Origin: Caenorhabditis elegans
Lineage: Eukaryota > Nematoda > Chromadorea > Rhabditida > Rhabditidae
Length of the DNA: 64,000 nt
Direction: 5' to 3'
Assembly (NCBI RefSeq): GCF_000002985.6
Contig: NC_003284.9
Coordinates: forward strand, 13,454,001 to 13,518,000
Made by a program: the position numbers and the translations under genes. This document shows positions 31,036 through 57,069 of this stretch, piece by piece; the stretch's first letter is position 1; each line of letters starts with the position of its first letter. Below the pieces are notes generated by a model, which saw only the letters and a program-made list of their open reading frames with translations, ran no database searches and was not told the origin of the DNA.

Positions 31036-34000
31036 GTAAGTATAAAAATATTGACAATTGGAATAGTTAAACGTAAAAAAATTAATGAGTTAGTATATGG
31101 ACATTTTCTGAACAAAAAAAAGATATAAATCATCACAAGCTGCGTTTAAAAGCTCAAATTGAGTTGGTCTATGATTTGCGGGGTTTTTGTGCTAATATGC
31201 ATATTAGACTAAGCGTAGGAGGAAAAAAAACACCAATTTCTAATTAGAACATACAAATTATACAGAATACTGAAAAAAGGGAAGCAAATATTGTGGGAGG
31301 TTGGTTTTTTATAGAAAAAAACAAATTATGTAATTATGTTCAGAATTCAATCAAATTTCAACAGAAACATTAAAATTACATTATAATGAAAATAATCGTT
31401 TTAAAAATTACAAATTTTGAATGTTTAACAAAATGTTTTAAAGCAATAATGTTACATTTGACTCTTTAGTACAATTTAAGCTAATCGTCCTTTAGTAAAT
31501 AAATGATTCATACTTTATTACTGAAAGACGTCACCAAAAATTTAAAGGTGGAAAAGCATCCGTGGAGACCTTGTTGAAGTGTTTTATTTGTTGAACTGGT
31601 TGAATTGGTCATCATGACGTATGCAAAAACACTACCGAATTGTTAACAAATTTAAAATTCTTTTTTAAAATTAAGTTTCGAGAAATATTCAAATTTTAAA
31701 AACTTTTAGAACATGGTTTCATGTTTGCTCTTACAATGTTTACATAAAAGTAATTAAAACGTTAAATCATAGTACATACTATGTTATTAAAGCCTAATAG
31801 TTTATTAAACAAAACGTATGACTGCTAGCTCACACAGTAGTTCAGTTCACAAACTTCTATTCCAAAAATTATAAGACACATTTTCATAAAAGAATTCAAA
31901 GGCATGGTTATTTGCAGTAATTTTTTTCATTAAGATATGTGTATCTTGAGAATATTGTCACGAACGGGACTCAAAATGTGGTTTAGTGACGTTAATGATT
32001 CTGGGAATACAAATTTCAGTAGGAAGTTCTCTCCACATCTTTTCAATCTAATGAAAGTGACATCCGGTTGAGACATTGAACATTGAAATTAACTAGCCAT
32101 GTCACGCAAGTCTAGCTCCAAACATCAACATGAGTCTACTTTCCAGAAGCGAACCATTTTTCAAGGTTAGTCACTCTTCAAAACACCTGGAACTTTGTGG
32201 TATTTGAAATGGAAATAATATTTTTTGGGCTGCAGACTATTTTTTTCAGATATAGATTTTATTATATCTCTTTTTGTATTGAAAATGAAATTAGAAACTA
32301 TATTTATTAGGAAAGCATGGACCTTTATATGTCAAAAGTGGACAAGCTGAGGAGAGAAAGAGTAAAATCCAGAAAAAGAGATTGATCTGAGATCAAATTT
32401 CACTTATGAAAAGCAGAAACATTTTCGGAATAGAGACCACGTGGGAAAACATTGCGAATGTATGAACACATTTGAGTGAAGTGATGTGTTCTGTGATTTG
32501 TTAATGTAAACGTTTTGCTTTAAAATGAGATTTTAAGTATCATTTTGGTTAGAGTTTTATAACATTGCTGTACAATTGACATATCATGTAGAAATTTTAT
32601 AGTATTTTTTCCCATCACTGCGTTTTTCAAACAATTGAGACTATACAGTACAGTTGATGAGACACTATTAGACTGCCAGCTTCCATCACAAAAAAGGTTG
32701 CTATTTGACTAAAATAGATTTTCATTTATATTTTTGTGTTGTATTTTTTAAAGCCACACTTTCCCATATTCATACGCTGGTGACACATAAAAATGACTTC
32801 AGAATGACTAATTAATAATTGTTACGCAATATGAATGTCGTATTCTATTGTATAAAATCACATGTTTCACGTGATATTTGTAACATTCACGAAAAAGGAT
32901 CTTTAAAAAATGTCGATAAGCCTGGCAAATTACCAAATCGCCAAAATGCTGAATTTTCCTATTTCACGGAATATTTTTTCCAATTTACCAGTTGCTAGGG
33001 AATACGAATGTGATGTCATTGAAAAGCTTATTTCATGAACTTCTTAAATGTAACAGACTATACATATCTTAATTATCTGTTTTACTGTTAATTACTTTTC
33101 AAAATATTCAAGTTGTCATGAGTTGCGACCTAGTAATATATAACTAAATTATTCAAAGTTAATTTGTTCTAATTGCGTAGTATTCGTTGGAGATTTCAAA
33201 AGTGGTAAATTATGAAGTTGATATGCAAATCCCTAAACTATAAAGTTCATGAAGAAAATTAACTGGAATCAGTGCTAAATTTTGGACGCAACTATCTGAA
33301 GTTCTAGATGTCCGCGGCTAAAGGTATTCACCTTTGAAAAGAGCATAATATCAGATATTCAATGGCAGCACATTTGCTCTAAAACGCCACCCATTTATCT
33401 ATGTATTCTCAAGTGAGACCAGTTGACCAGTACTGTCACTTATTAAATTTAAATGGGGATTGCAAGACTATTTCCTGTGTCTCACTTTAAGAATATAATA
33501 AATTCAAATTAACGTCGTTGTTTTTTTTTCTATTTTTAAAAATCCATTTAATATCTACGTCAATTTTTTATCAATCGATCATTGACAACCGAAATGAGTA
33601 AATAAATGGCATCCGATGGAAATAGTTAAATGAAGTTTTACAGAGAACCGAGGAAAAACCAGAACAGTCCGTTAAAATAAAATTGAAAAAAGAGATAATG
33701 AAGACAGTACAATGAAGTTTGGTATGAGGAACAAAGCAAAAAGGACAAAAATTGGTAAAAAAGACTGAGATTCAAACTAGACACAAATTGGGGAAAAAAA
33801 TGGAATGTGAGAACAGGGAATGCATGTTTCAATGTTTGGCAATTAGAAATGAACTGCAGAAATAATCGTTTTCTACAAAATAAGAGCAGGGCGAAACCAT
33901 GATGAAAGTGGAGGAAAATAGTTTTTCAAAAAGATCTGTACATTTTAAAGCTGTAACCAAAGCTGACAAACAGGTTTTAAATTAAATAAATAAGAGAGAA

Positions 34001-34087
34001 ACAATTCAAAAATGGATCACCGTCATGTCTATAACATAACACACAGATAGTTGGATAATCATTTGAAAAAATCAATATGATGATAGA
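31036..34087. other. Intergenic, 3 kb before the sad-1 3' end
   Basis: AT-rich and mostly featureless. The only structured candidate is a two-exon short frame: 32099-32165 (starting MSRKSSSKHQHESTFQKRTI) joined to 32250-32350 across a good GTTAGT donor and TTTTTTTCAG acceptor, 55 residues in all. It has no recognisable domain. Confidence 0.35.
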
Positions 34088-46552
<12,465 letters not shown>

Positions 46553-47589
46553 GTGCAGACTTTGCCCGATTGACGAGCGCAGTCATGCGGCTAAGTTTTA
46601 AGCTTCCTTGGATTCCAAACGGGGATTTTTTTTGATTCTGCTCCTGAGCAGCTTTCCTGGTTCTGAAATCTATAGTGTTGATTTCCGTTTATGGTACAAA
46701 TGTTGGAAGTGACGTTGAGAGAACGATTCAAATGCGAGAAAAACCCAACTTGTCATATTTCAATGAATTGGCAGGAATTTAGCAGTACACAATGCACACA
46801 GAGCACAGCTCTTTGCACTGCTACTGCCCTGGGGAGTACTCACTAAAAAAAGTGAGAGATGCACAGGCTTCGAGAGAATCAGAAAGGGCCCGTTAAGAGG
46901 GATGGGATAGGAAAAAGAAGTCCATCCATCCCCCCAGTGGTCCTGACAAAAAAAGGATCAATAAAAAATTGGAGAAGAGGAATCGGAAGGAAATCTAGTG
47001 GAGTGCTTCGCAAGAATTGTTAGTTTTCCAGATATAGTAAATGCCAACAACGTAGTCTTGGTTATGGTTTTTATACCGTATTTTTTTCTGGAGCAATACT
47101 TATTCTGGATGCCTAGGGAACGCAATTACATTAGAGAATGCAAAATAATTTCTGAAGGCCATTGAATAAAATATGTATAATATAATTAAAATCCTAATAT
47201 ATCTGATGCGACAAATTGAGGAAAAGAACTTTGAGAAAATATTTTTTAATAATGAAAGTTCAGAAAAAAAATACTGAAAACGATCTATACGAGAATTTTC
47301 TTTCGTATTTGTTAAAATTTGATACGAACCGATTTCAACTGTAAATATGGAACTCTTTTTAATTAAAAAAAAACGTACTTCAAAATTTGCGAGAATGTAA
47401 AATTCTGAACCTTCAGTTATTATCGCTGAGTTTTTTATACGTTTTAAAATTTTAGGTATCCTGATTCATGTAAGACCGCTGAAAATAAAGTTTCAGCCCC
47501 GAGATTTCAATTCAGTTAATAGGAGAATGCAATACTGATAGGAAAAATAATAGAAAGTGATTACCAAAATTGTGTTAAATTATCAAAAA

Positions 47590-48117
47590 AGGTGGAGTAC
47601 CGAAATCTGCGACTTTAAACCAAAAATGCCCCAAAACTACCGAATTATGTAATAAGAAATTTTGAAAAGTACTCATAAAAAGTTATCACGTTTCAAAATT
47701 CTGGAAATCAAAGCTCATGTTCGACTAAAATCAAATATTTTGCCAACTTCTTGGTGTCACAGCGTCTGGAATTTAATTTTTATCAATTACCACTATTTCA
47801 TAAACATTGTGTCCAAATTTCCAAAATGTTGAAAAATATGAGCTTTTTACTAAATTCAAAGCAATGTCGCATGTTCCTACCCCTACAATGTTTTATTACA
47901 ATTTATTTGAACAAAGTATAAAATACGTAGGAAAAATTTTTCCTTCGTCGACTTCTAAAATTATGAGTGGCAAAACTGAGTAATTGCCTCTTTTTGACAG
48001 TTAATAAAAAATTTTCAAAATTTATTTGAAAAGTTTTATGATGATATTTGGTCATTTTGGGTCCATAGAAAGTAGTTTTTAACAATTTACCCACTGGCGC
48101 TACTCCACTTTTAATAT
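47590..48117. repeat. Palindrome family, copy 2 (with a divergent left end)
   Basis: The right part (about 47770-48117) matches copy 1 reversed and ends CCCACTGGCGCTACTCCAC. The left end, GGTGGAGTACCGAAATC, instead resembles the element at 54154. It is a hybrid or nested copy. Confidence 0.6.
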
Positions 48118-49364
48118 ATTTCACGTTGGAACAGTCTTCTTAATTTTCTAGAATAGAGTCTCAACTAGTTAAGTATTTTCTGAGTGCACATTGCACCCAT
48201 CAAAATTCTCATTGCGTGTCATAATTTTCAGGTTCATTACTTTTCTTCAACTTTTAAAACTCATTCAATGTTCATTGCTCTTTAACCAGACAATGAAATT
48301 AGGCAATAAAACTTGTGAAAAAAAACAAACTACTAAGGAAATTAGAACGTGAAAGAACAACAAAAAAAAAGAGAGAAAAAGAAGAAAAAATTTGGAGAAG
48401 TGGCTCCAGGGGGCTAGCGTGGTCGCGCAACGCTGCCTGCCTACTCAATAGCACGGACGATAAGCCGTTGTGGGAGTGAAGACGAAGAAGGCTTGGGCTC
48501 TTTTCTCACTCTCAATTTGGCATGCTCATGCTCTCTACATGGCTTTCCTCCTATTTTTCTTTTACGGAATATAGGGTATGCGAGTAGGAACAGAATGAGA
48601 AAGACGAGGAGCAGAGAAGAAGAGCGGGGTGGGGGGGGACTTCACTGTGTTATCCAAGTAGTAGTATGCAGTGAATGTAACTACGTGAACCACACCACAA
48701 CTGAAAAAAAAGAAAAAAACGGAACTGCTAGAATAAGTCAGCAGCTTCCATCAGAATGGAATAATCATTTATGTACATACTTGTTTCTCATGTTGCAAAA
48801 TGAAAACATACAAAAACTGACTTTATCAAAAAATCGAACAATTTTCCAAAAAAATATCTTTTCAGCTATTTCACAACAGAGTAATTGCAAACTCATGAGT
48901 CAACAGAAATTAATCTTGTTGTGTTTCTGTGGTTAAGACCAGACTAATGACAAAATGGCTGGCGAAATGCTGAAAACAAAATTGACGGAATTGTCCGAAT
49001 ATTTAAAATTTGGGTGTCCGCAAAATTTCAGAAAAATATTTTTAATTTGTTCACACGTATATGACACATGCTCCTAATTAACTATGTTCCTAATTTTTCA
49101 ACAACACCAAAATGTTTCCCAAATTTTGTAACTTGGTGAAACCGTTCAATAAGCATTTTTAAACGTTATATATGAGTGTGATACTATTCAGCCATGAAAA
49201 ACATTTATAAGTATATTTGAAAAATTTTTCCTATTGCTGTACATATATTTTCATGGATATACTACATTTAAACAACTAATTTTTTTAGTTGACTACAAAT
49301 CCTTTGTAAAACTAAATGCATTTGTCCATAGAATAAAATACTCCAAATTTATTAAAGATTTTTC

Positions 49365-49702
49365 ATAATACCCGGTCAAAGTTTTGACAAATTGCCAAAA
49401 TTTTGAAAAATATGAGCTTTTGGGGAAATTCAAAACAATGTCGAATGTTATGACCCCTACAATGTTTTATTACAATTTATTTGAACAAAATAAAGTATAA
49501 AATACGTAGGTAAAAAATTGTTTTTTGGTCGACTTCTAAAATTATAAGTGGCAAAAAATGAGTAATTGTCATTGTCATTTTTGACAGTAAATAAAAAATT
49601 TCAAATAGTTTTTGAATAATTTTTTTGTATAAATAGTTCTTTTTAATACCATATGAGTGGTTTTTAATGCTTTCCCCACTGGCGCTACTCCACCTTTTAG
49701 AT
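49365..49702. repeat. Palindrome family, copy 3 (partial)
   Basis: Ends CCCCACTGGCGCTACTCCAC. The interior carries the same CCCTACAATGTTTTATTACA segment as copy 2. The left end is missing. Confidence 0.65.
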
Positions 49703-50662
49703 TTTCAACCTAATATTTTAATATTGTGCTACAAACGAAATGGTGGAAATTGACAAAGAAATTGATTCAAATTAGAACAGTTTTTAATTTCCGCCCAAAC
49801 CTTATTGTTTTTTGAGTCGTTTTTGTTTTACCTATAAGTAATTCTTTTGAAAAATATTGGAGGTTTTCGTTTTTTGTTATACAAATTTCAACACAATCGC
49901 TTTTCCCGGAAATGTGTACTTTACTGCTCATTGCCTCAGTTTCCTCCACCCGTTCCTGTCACTTAATTGGTTGGGTAGTCATGGCCAAAGAAAAGTGTAG
50001 AAGAGCCCACAGAGAGAGAGCGACGAGAAAATAGCAAAACGGGACAAAACACGACATTATTATGGAGTGGAGAGTATTCGCCCCGGAAAAGAGGAAGAAG
50101 CACGGACACTTCGCTACCCGCGCGGGTCCCGAATTAATGAGGTGGTGGTCGCTAGTTTCCCCCTCACCCTGTCCGTTGCAAAAGCTCCATGTTGAATATG
50201 AAATGGAGTGAAATATGTGTGAGAAATGGATTTCAACATGTACATATTCGTTTCCGAGGTCGTTCGTCGAAAAGTAGTACGAATTATTTAGTGTTGTAAG
50301 AACAATGGGCAAGAACGTTTAACGAATCGAGCCCAGAATAGTTTAGGAGGTAGCGAAAACGTGAACAAAAAAAAGTGTGCAGAAGATGAAAAATGTAAAG
50401 AGTTGGATGAGGACGTGACGGATGGATTGAAATTTGAGTTCTTCTTCGTCTTTTTATTTTCTTTCAGAGTGCATAGAATTGAAGGCAAACAATAGTTTGA
50501 GAGAGCCGCTAAAGCTTAACAAGAGCCTAAAGGGTCTAATATGAGTTTTATCAAATGTAAATTTTAATAGATATGTCTGGTGAACTAAAAATTGGATTTT
50601 CATTATTTTAGTGAGATAGTGGTTCAAAAAACCCTCATTCTTCAATACATAAGTTTTCATTA

Positions 50663-51092
50663 AAGGTGGAGTAGCGTCAGTGGGGAAATTGTTAAAAACA
50701 ACTCCCTCGGTCCAAAAATGACTGAATATCAATAAAACTTTTCAAATAATTTTTGAAATTTTTTTTATTTACTGTCAAAAAATGACAATTACTCATTTTT
50801 TGCTACTCTTAATTTTGGAAGTCTACCAAAAAAATTTCTACCTAAATATTCTATACTTTAACTTTGTTTAACTAATTGTATTGAAACATTGTAAGGGTCG
50901 AAACATGTGACATAGCTTTGAATTTCCTCAAAGCTCATATTTTTAAAATTTTTGGCAATTTGCCAAAACTTCGACCGAGAATTATGGGAAATCTAAAATT
51001 ATTTGGAATGTTTTATTATGATATTCGGTCGTTTTGGGTCATTATAAATGTATTTAGACAGAATCCATGGGCGCTACTCCACCTTTAATATT
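50663..51092. repeat. Palindrome family, copy 4 (complete)
   Basis: Begins TTAAAGGTGGAGTAGCGTCA and ends GGGCGCTACTCCACCTTTAA, with inversely matching interior (CATTGTAAGGGTCGAAACAT and ATTATGATATTCGGTC segments as in copy 1). Flanking TTAA suggests the target site. Confidence 0.8.
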
Positions 51093-53711
51093 CAGAATTT
51101 TGAGCACTGGATAATTTTCAAAACTTGCTAAGAAAATGCATATTTTTTGATAGTTTTTTGTATTGAACAGCTGAAAAAAAAGGTTATTGCTCATTTGAGT
51201 AGGCTAAACTTTGATGCTCAATACAAAAACAAAAAGACGAAAAAATGAAGCTTCAACTTGATTCAAGTGAAAGAATGTGAAGAAATGTCGTCGAGCTCGA
51301 AAAAATTGAGAAAATGTGAAAATTTGTGAAGAAGTCGTCTGTCAGTTCGTTTTCTTCTTCTTATTTTTTGTCTTCTCATTCGTTTTCGTCGCAATTGAAT
51401 AAGAGGAGAAGAAGAGGAAGGAGCTGAAGAAGCACGGCGGGAGCTCAGAAGTGCTAAATGAGTCGGGCGGCACTCTCGTAAACCAGCTTACTTTCGAAGA
51501 TTCAAATGGAATTTTAAAATTGAACAAGAAGATAAAATACAGTGATAAATGGGGAAAACCTTTTTTTTTTTGTTTTTTGCTGAACTGAAAAATCATACCG
51601 AAGGAGTGTAACCTGTAACATAGCGCTAGCGGAAGTTTTGCCAAAACATACTCAAAGTGAGCTTAAGAAATACTTTTTTCAGATTTACTGTAGGTGAGTT
51701 TCGAATTTGAACAAATACAGAATTTCAAGTTTTTTAACGTATGGACCTTTGTTTTTTTTACAGCATAGAAGCTACTTCACTAGATTTATTCAGCCAACTT
51801 TTGAAGAATGTATATAACTTCAAAAGTACGCGGAAATTTCGAAATTCTTCAAGACGATCTAACCAGATCTAACCAATGTTACTCAGAAAAACAAAAAAAA
51901 ATCTATAAAATGAACGAAACCATTTCATACAACTTTTAGTTTTACAACACTACAGTTTTTTATTTGAAAAAATTTATTTTGCGTGATTTCCATAACTATG
52001 AAGTTCAAAGTTACACCAACCAAGTTCCGGTGAAAACTTCAAGTTAAAAAAGCACTACCGTTAGTGCAATCTCAGTAGTACATCAATAAAACGACAAAAA
52101 CGATGAAAAAGAGCGCACCCATTTCATTTTCATTTGGGTTACACATTTCATCACCACTAATGGAAATCGGGTTTGACGAATGGCAGGGTGATGTAATCCG
52201 GGAGCGTGTCAGAGTGGGAAGAAGAAGAAGAAGCACATCTGCTCTTTTTCCGTCCACCATTTTATGCCTCCAGATGGTGAGAAGAGGAGTAAGAAAAAAC
52301 GGAAGACGTGGGAAGCGAATAAAGCAGGAGGGGGAAATCTCATTAAAAATTTCTAGGTGCCCTTTGCTCGATTTCGATGCCCGAGGGGTTAGCAGGTTCT
52401 GGTTCTGGGCAATAATAAGCTGGTTGTTTTTGGTACTCGTCTGGATTCTATTGAATTCGTCTGTGCGCTTGAACGCCCAAGCTTAGTGTTCATTGGAAAT
52501 ATTTGAAATTTTGAAGCGATTTCGAAAGAAATAACGCAATGAAAACCATTTGATACAGGTGGAGTAAAGTTTGAAAATACTTTTTTGTAGAATAATTGTA
52601 GGTTTATTTACAATATTTTTATTTTAGTCTTTAGATCAGGGCTTCCAGTCAAAGGCTTGGAGTAGTGCTAAAAGCGGTTATTTGGCCGCGGTCGACATTT
52701 TTCGGGTTCCGTGCCGCATTATACAAGAGAAGCGGCTTGCGACGCGAGGCAGGCGTTCTGGCGCCTTACACTGTTATTATCACTAGTAGTATTTTAGGTA
52801 GACACTCAACATTTTTATGAACTTCTTTGAACTTCTATACGTCATAATGTCATTTTGTACTGAGGTTTTTAGGCTAGCTTTTGAAAAAAAAAAGCAATTT
52901 TCGTATAAAACCCAATTCAAACATTTTACCGTAAGCGTGATATGGATCATCTTTTTTTTAGATTTTAAATATTTTATTTTCCCTAGCCAAAATATAAACT
53001 TTTCTGTTATAAAACATTGTGAACAACTTTTTTTTCAAATTCACATTTTTCGAAATGCTCCAAAAACACTGTATTCAAATTTTTACAGAATTCAGGAAAA
53101 CTATTATTTTAAATGTGGAACAGATATCAAATTAAAAGCAAACCTTTAGTTTGTAGCTTTTGTAGGTTGTCACTGGCTACACCTCGCATTTTTCATCATA
53201 TAAAAAATGTATCAAGATTGTTTGAACTTGGTAGCGATTTGAACTGTGAATTTTTATTTGATATGCATAAACGTTTATTCCAATTTGAAAAATGCAACGA
53301 CGTTAGCGCGCGTGTTTCAAGAATATTTCAAACTGTCAATGATCCAAACGTTATTTACTAACAAAAATAATAGAAACATTTATTCAATTTACCGATCGCC
53401 GGTGTTTTGAGATGAACCTTCTTTGAAATGGTTTTGCAGTCACCAGAAAACAAAACCATTACAATGTACTCCAATTTGGAAAAGAAGAACTGAGACAATA
53501 AAAAAGTAAACTGTTTTCACTTTCGTCTCATCTCGACAAATGATGTAGCTGTTTAGGGTTAAAGCAGAGAAGTAAAACTTGACCAGTTTTTGGCCATATA
53601 GGTCAGAAAAGCAACGCTTTTTCTTTTATTTCCTTTGAAGCAAAAGACCAATAGTTATCATTCTATTCAACATTATATCCAGATAACTTACTTGATTTTC
53701 TCTCTATTGAC

Positions 53712-55979
53712 ATGCGGAACAGCGAATTTTTTCTTATATTCATAATATCATATTCAGGTAAGAAAAACATTTGAAAGCAAATTGACACTATTCTTCTTTT
53801 TTGCTTTTCAGGAGTCATACGTGCCATTGAGTACAACGGAGTTTCTTTGGGCGAGTTCAGTGAGAGTGACGTGGAAGGAGAAGTTTTTCTTGTCAACTCA
53901 ACACATTTACAAATTGTTAACTTTAGGACTACAAAAACAAGTAAGAATTTTTTCTCGAAAAATCAGTATGAATTGTGGAAAAACAAAAAAATTTCGAATC
54001 TTATTTAAATTCTAATAAATTCCTGTCTAGGGCTGGCATATTTGGCGCCCGGTCGTCCGGTTTTGATAGACCTTTTCCGAGGGGTAGGTTTTCACGGCGG
54101 CCGACAATTTTCGAGTTTGGCCACAGACTATAATTAATCACATAATTGTTTAAAGGTGGGGTACCGAATTCTGGGAAATATTTTCAAATGACTCCAAATT
54201 TTCCCCTGATTCTGAATATCGATGTGAAAAAACTCAAGAAATTTCTCTGATTTTGTATTTGAGCTTAAAATCGCAATTTTCATTGTGCAATAAGCTTTAT
54301 CAAATTAGCGAAGAAATAAATTATCCTTGGAGCGTGTTTGCTTCATTCAATTTTTTCCATATATATTTACTTTTTTTCAGTTTTTCAGCTATTTTCATTT
54401 ATTTTTCTGCAGATAAAATGTTCAATTGGCACGAAAGAATATTTTTTTAATCTGACAATATACAACAAAAATGAATAAAAATAGCTGAACAACTAAAAAA
54501 AAAGTATGTGGAGAAAATGAAATGAAGCAAACGCGCTCCAATGATAATTTATTTCGGCGCAAATTTGAAAAAGCTCATGGGTGCACAAATGAAAATCGAG
54601 ATTTTAAGCTCAAATATGAAATCAGGGAAACTTTTTTGAATTTTTTCACATCGATATTCGGAATCAGGGGAAAATTTGGAGTAATTTGAAAATATTTCAA
54701 AGATTTCGGTACCCCACCTTTAAGGTGTGGCTAAACTCGGAAATTGTCGGCCGCCGAGAAAACCAACCCCTCTAAAAATTTTAAAATTTCCAAAACCGGT
54801 CGCCGAACTTCCGATAAACCAGCCGTATACCTGTCAATATTCGAACGCGTTACTATGTAATACATAACATGTTTTTCCAATGTTTTAACGGAGTAGCGCA
54901 AAATTTGAATTGCTCGAAAAAAAAACATAATGGTTTAACACAATGTGTGCCAAACTACAGAAAAAAAAGCTACCTTTGCAGATCTTCCTCCAATTCCATT
55001 TGCTTTTATATCATCAAACAATCAAAAAAGTACTCCAAAAATCTACCGCCATTTTTCATCTCAAAACGGCGAATGGCTCTCAAAACTGTGAGTTAATTTA
55101 TTGTCAAGAACACATCAATAATCACATTTAGGGTGTCATTGAGTCACGAGCAGCACCAAATAGACACGCGGCTAATTGTCAAAATGACGGGCTCAGCTGC
55201 GCAATGGAAGCAATTTGCAGTTGTTGATTCAAATGGGGTGAGTGTGGGGAACAGGGATGCAGCGTTTTTTTTCTGAATCATTATGTTTCAGAATACATTG
55301 GCATCTGTAAACATGAACCAAAAACCATCAGCACCATTTTGTTGTTTTGAAAGTGAAGCGGATATGGGGTTGTTCGGAGAGTACGGAATTATTTCGGACC
55401 CCATAGAAGTGATCGACTCCAGGACACTAAAAATTCCAAAGTTTTCATATAAAGCATCGCAAACACCAGGTACTGCTTTTTACACGTGAAGCTATGGAGC
55501 ATTGTATTTCTTTTTAAAAAAACCTTTTATCTTAATAATCTCATGATACAATGGATGCAATCTTTGTCAAATCTTGAATAATGTTTAACAGTAAACTGTG
55601 TACTGCAGCTTCAGTTTTCAGACGGATACTTCTTTGCCGGAGCCGGATCAGAAATTGATCAAAAATCTGGGAAGAAAGCTGCTATTCTGCGAAGTGATCA
55701 AACCCTCAAGTAATTTTCCACTTTTTTATTGAAACATGTCCTGTTAATTTTTCCAGTTATTGCCCTATGCTGAAAGATATTACCGATCAGGATATAATTA
55801 TACGCTTAGACCAGAGCCAAACAATTTACGACATTGAATGGATTAGTGTATTTTGCTACAAGTATTCACACGACTTTGGCCACTTGGATATGGGACTTGT
55901 TGAGAATGAAGAACAGGTTCCACCTTATATTCCGGATATTAGCATTTCAGAACCACATGTAATATCCCAAAACTGCTAA
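53712..55979 (+). CDS. Secreted protein with two DM13-like domains
   Basis: Exons 53712-53757, 53812-53940, 54982-55087, 55132-55237, 55292-55469, 55622-55709 and 55757-55979 give 291 residues. MRNSEFFLIFIISYS is a signal peptide. The second domain is a good DM13 match: SDPIEVIDSRTLKIPKFSYK, then GYFFAGAGSEI, then DIIIRL and YDIEWISVFCYKYSHDFGHL. The first (about residues 20-125) has the same beginning (GEFSESDVEGEVFLVNSTHL, QIVNF) but is more diverged at its end. DM13 domains, as in insect Skeletor, have been proposed to act in cytochrome-like redox reactions. The WISVFC cysteine is the conserved one. Intron 2 (1 kb) is swollen by nested inverted repeats. It is convergent with the next collagen, 130 bp away. 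Confidence 0.75.
54028..54840. mobile_element. Nested inverted-repeat elements in the DM13 gene intron
   Basis: Outer arms 54028-54135 and 54725-54840 are inverted copies (GGCGGCCGACAATTTTCGAG against CTCGGAAATTGTCGGCCGCC). Within them sits a second palindrome, about 54154-54721, running AAAGGTGGGGTACCGAATTC to GGTACCCCACCTTTAAG, whose arms (about 230 bp) are mirrored around about 54440. No coding sequence. Confidence 0.8.
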
Positions 55980-56109
55980 ATGTATCTTTAATGTTTCTTT
56001 ATGTAACTTGATATGTTTTAAATTGTAAATGTGTTTTGAAAATGCTCTAAATTTATTGGCAAGACAAATGAAGTCAATTGCAAAGTAATGGTAATAATAA
56101 TAAATGGAA

Positions 56110-57069
56110 TTAACGCCGTGTTCCATCCTCGAAGAAAATTCCTCCGTCGATGGCGCAGTACTTGGGGCAGATTCCCTTTTCTCCTTCACCTCCAGCTTTT
56201 CCTGGTGGTCCTGCAGTTCCTGGGTTTCCGTCTGGTCCTGGAGCTCCAGCTGGTCCTGGTGGTCCTGGTGGTCCGGCAGCTCCTGGGGCAGCGGTTGGAC
56301 TGGCTCCATCTGGTCCCGGTGGTCCTGCTGGTCCTGGTGGTCCAGCTGGTCCTGGTCCTGCTGGCTCTGGATAAGTGCTCTCTCCAGCTGGTCCATCTGG
56401 TCCTGGAGTTCCGGCGGCTCCGTCGTTTCCTGCGGGTCCTGCTGGTCCTGGTGGTCCTGGTGGTCCTGGTGGCGATGGTGCGGCTGGTGATCCTGCTTCT
56501 CCGTCTGGTCCTGCTGGTCCAGCTGGTCCATCTGGTCCTGGTGGTCCTGGTGGTCCTGCTGGGCATGGCTGACATGGTGGTGGAGTTTTTGCTTCGCATG
56601 GTGCAGATGCCCCCTTTCCAGCGGCTCCCGGAGCTCCTGGTGCTCCTGGCTTTCCTGGCTTTCCTGGCTTTCCTGGAGATCCTCCTGGTCCTGGTGGTCC
56701 TGGATTACAGCATCCAGTGCATCCACCGCCAGCAGCTGCATCTGCAGCTCCGGCTCCTGCTCCAGCATCAGGACCTCCCGACGAGTATCCAGCCTGTCTT
56801 GCAGTTCTGTTCACTGACACGTCGCTATTGATTTCAGACCACATATCTTGCACCGAGTTCTGAAGTTCATTTATAATCAACACTAGTATTTTGAATTATA
56901 CCTTGCAATACAAAGACTCGCGATGAAGTTGAGCCTTGGTATTCTCAACATAAGTGAAAATAAGTGGCAAAGTCAGACACAATGCAACAGCGGCAGTAAC
57001 AGAGAATCCGACAGCCGAGTATGCAATTAGACGGTACGCTTTAAGACGAAGATCGGTTGGAGACTCCAT
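56110..57069 (-). CDS. Cuticle collagen (paralogue of the 12.7-13.7 kb collagen)
   Basis: Exons 56902-57069 (56 codons, same length as in the paralogue) and 56110-56859 give 305 residues. It has [20 protein letters not shown], a signal-anchor segment, [11 protein letters not shown] (RTAR processing site), an Ala/Gly-rich stretch, GCTGCC, Gly-X-Y blocks with [13 protein letters not shown] between them, and the C-terminal [18 protein letters not shown] ending TRR. The intron falls at the same codon as in the 13-kb collagen. The two genes lie 43 kb apart in the same orientation, so they are dispersed duplicates. The role is a structural cuticle subunit secreted by hypodermis. A TATA-like GTATAAATATG lies about 60 bp upstream (57127-57137). 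Confidence 0.95.

Larger units (their letters stand above)
46553..53711. other. Seven-kb region without a convincing gene
   Basis: Upstream of sad-1 and of the DM13 gene. It contains three copies of the GGTGGAGTAGCGCC palindrome family and otherwise AT-rich DNA. The only coding-like stretch is a plus-strand frame at 53190-53361 (FELGSDLNCEFLFDMHKRLF; SRIFQTVNDPNVIY, stop) without a clear start or domain. Likely sad-1 upstream regulatory DNA. Confidence 0.4.

Noticed and set aside
51342-51644. 100-codon minus-strand open frame ending in a Lys run
   Set aside because: Arises from TTTCTTCTTC-rich DNA; no conserved pattern or splice support.
52103-52486. 127-codon plus-strand open frame
   Set aside because: No domain and no acceptor/donor pattern; composition follows the GAAGAAG-rich DNA. 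Possible but unsupported.
56088-56831. Plus-strand 247-codon Leu/Val-rich open frame
   Set aside because: A shadow of the minus-strand collagen at 56.1-57.1 kb. Same cause as above.
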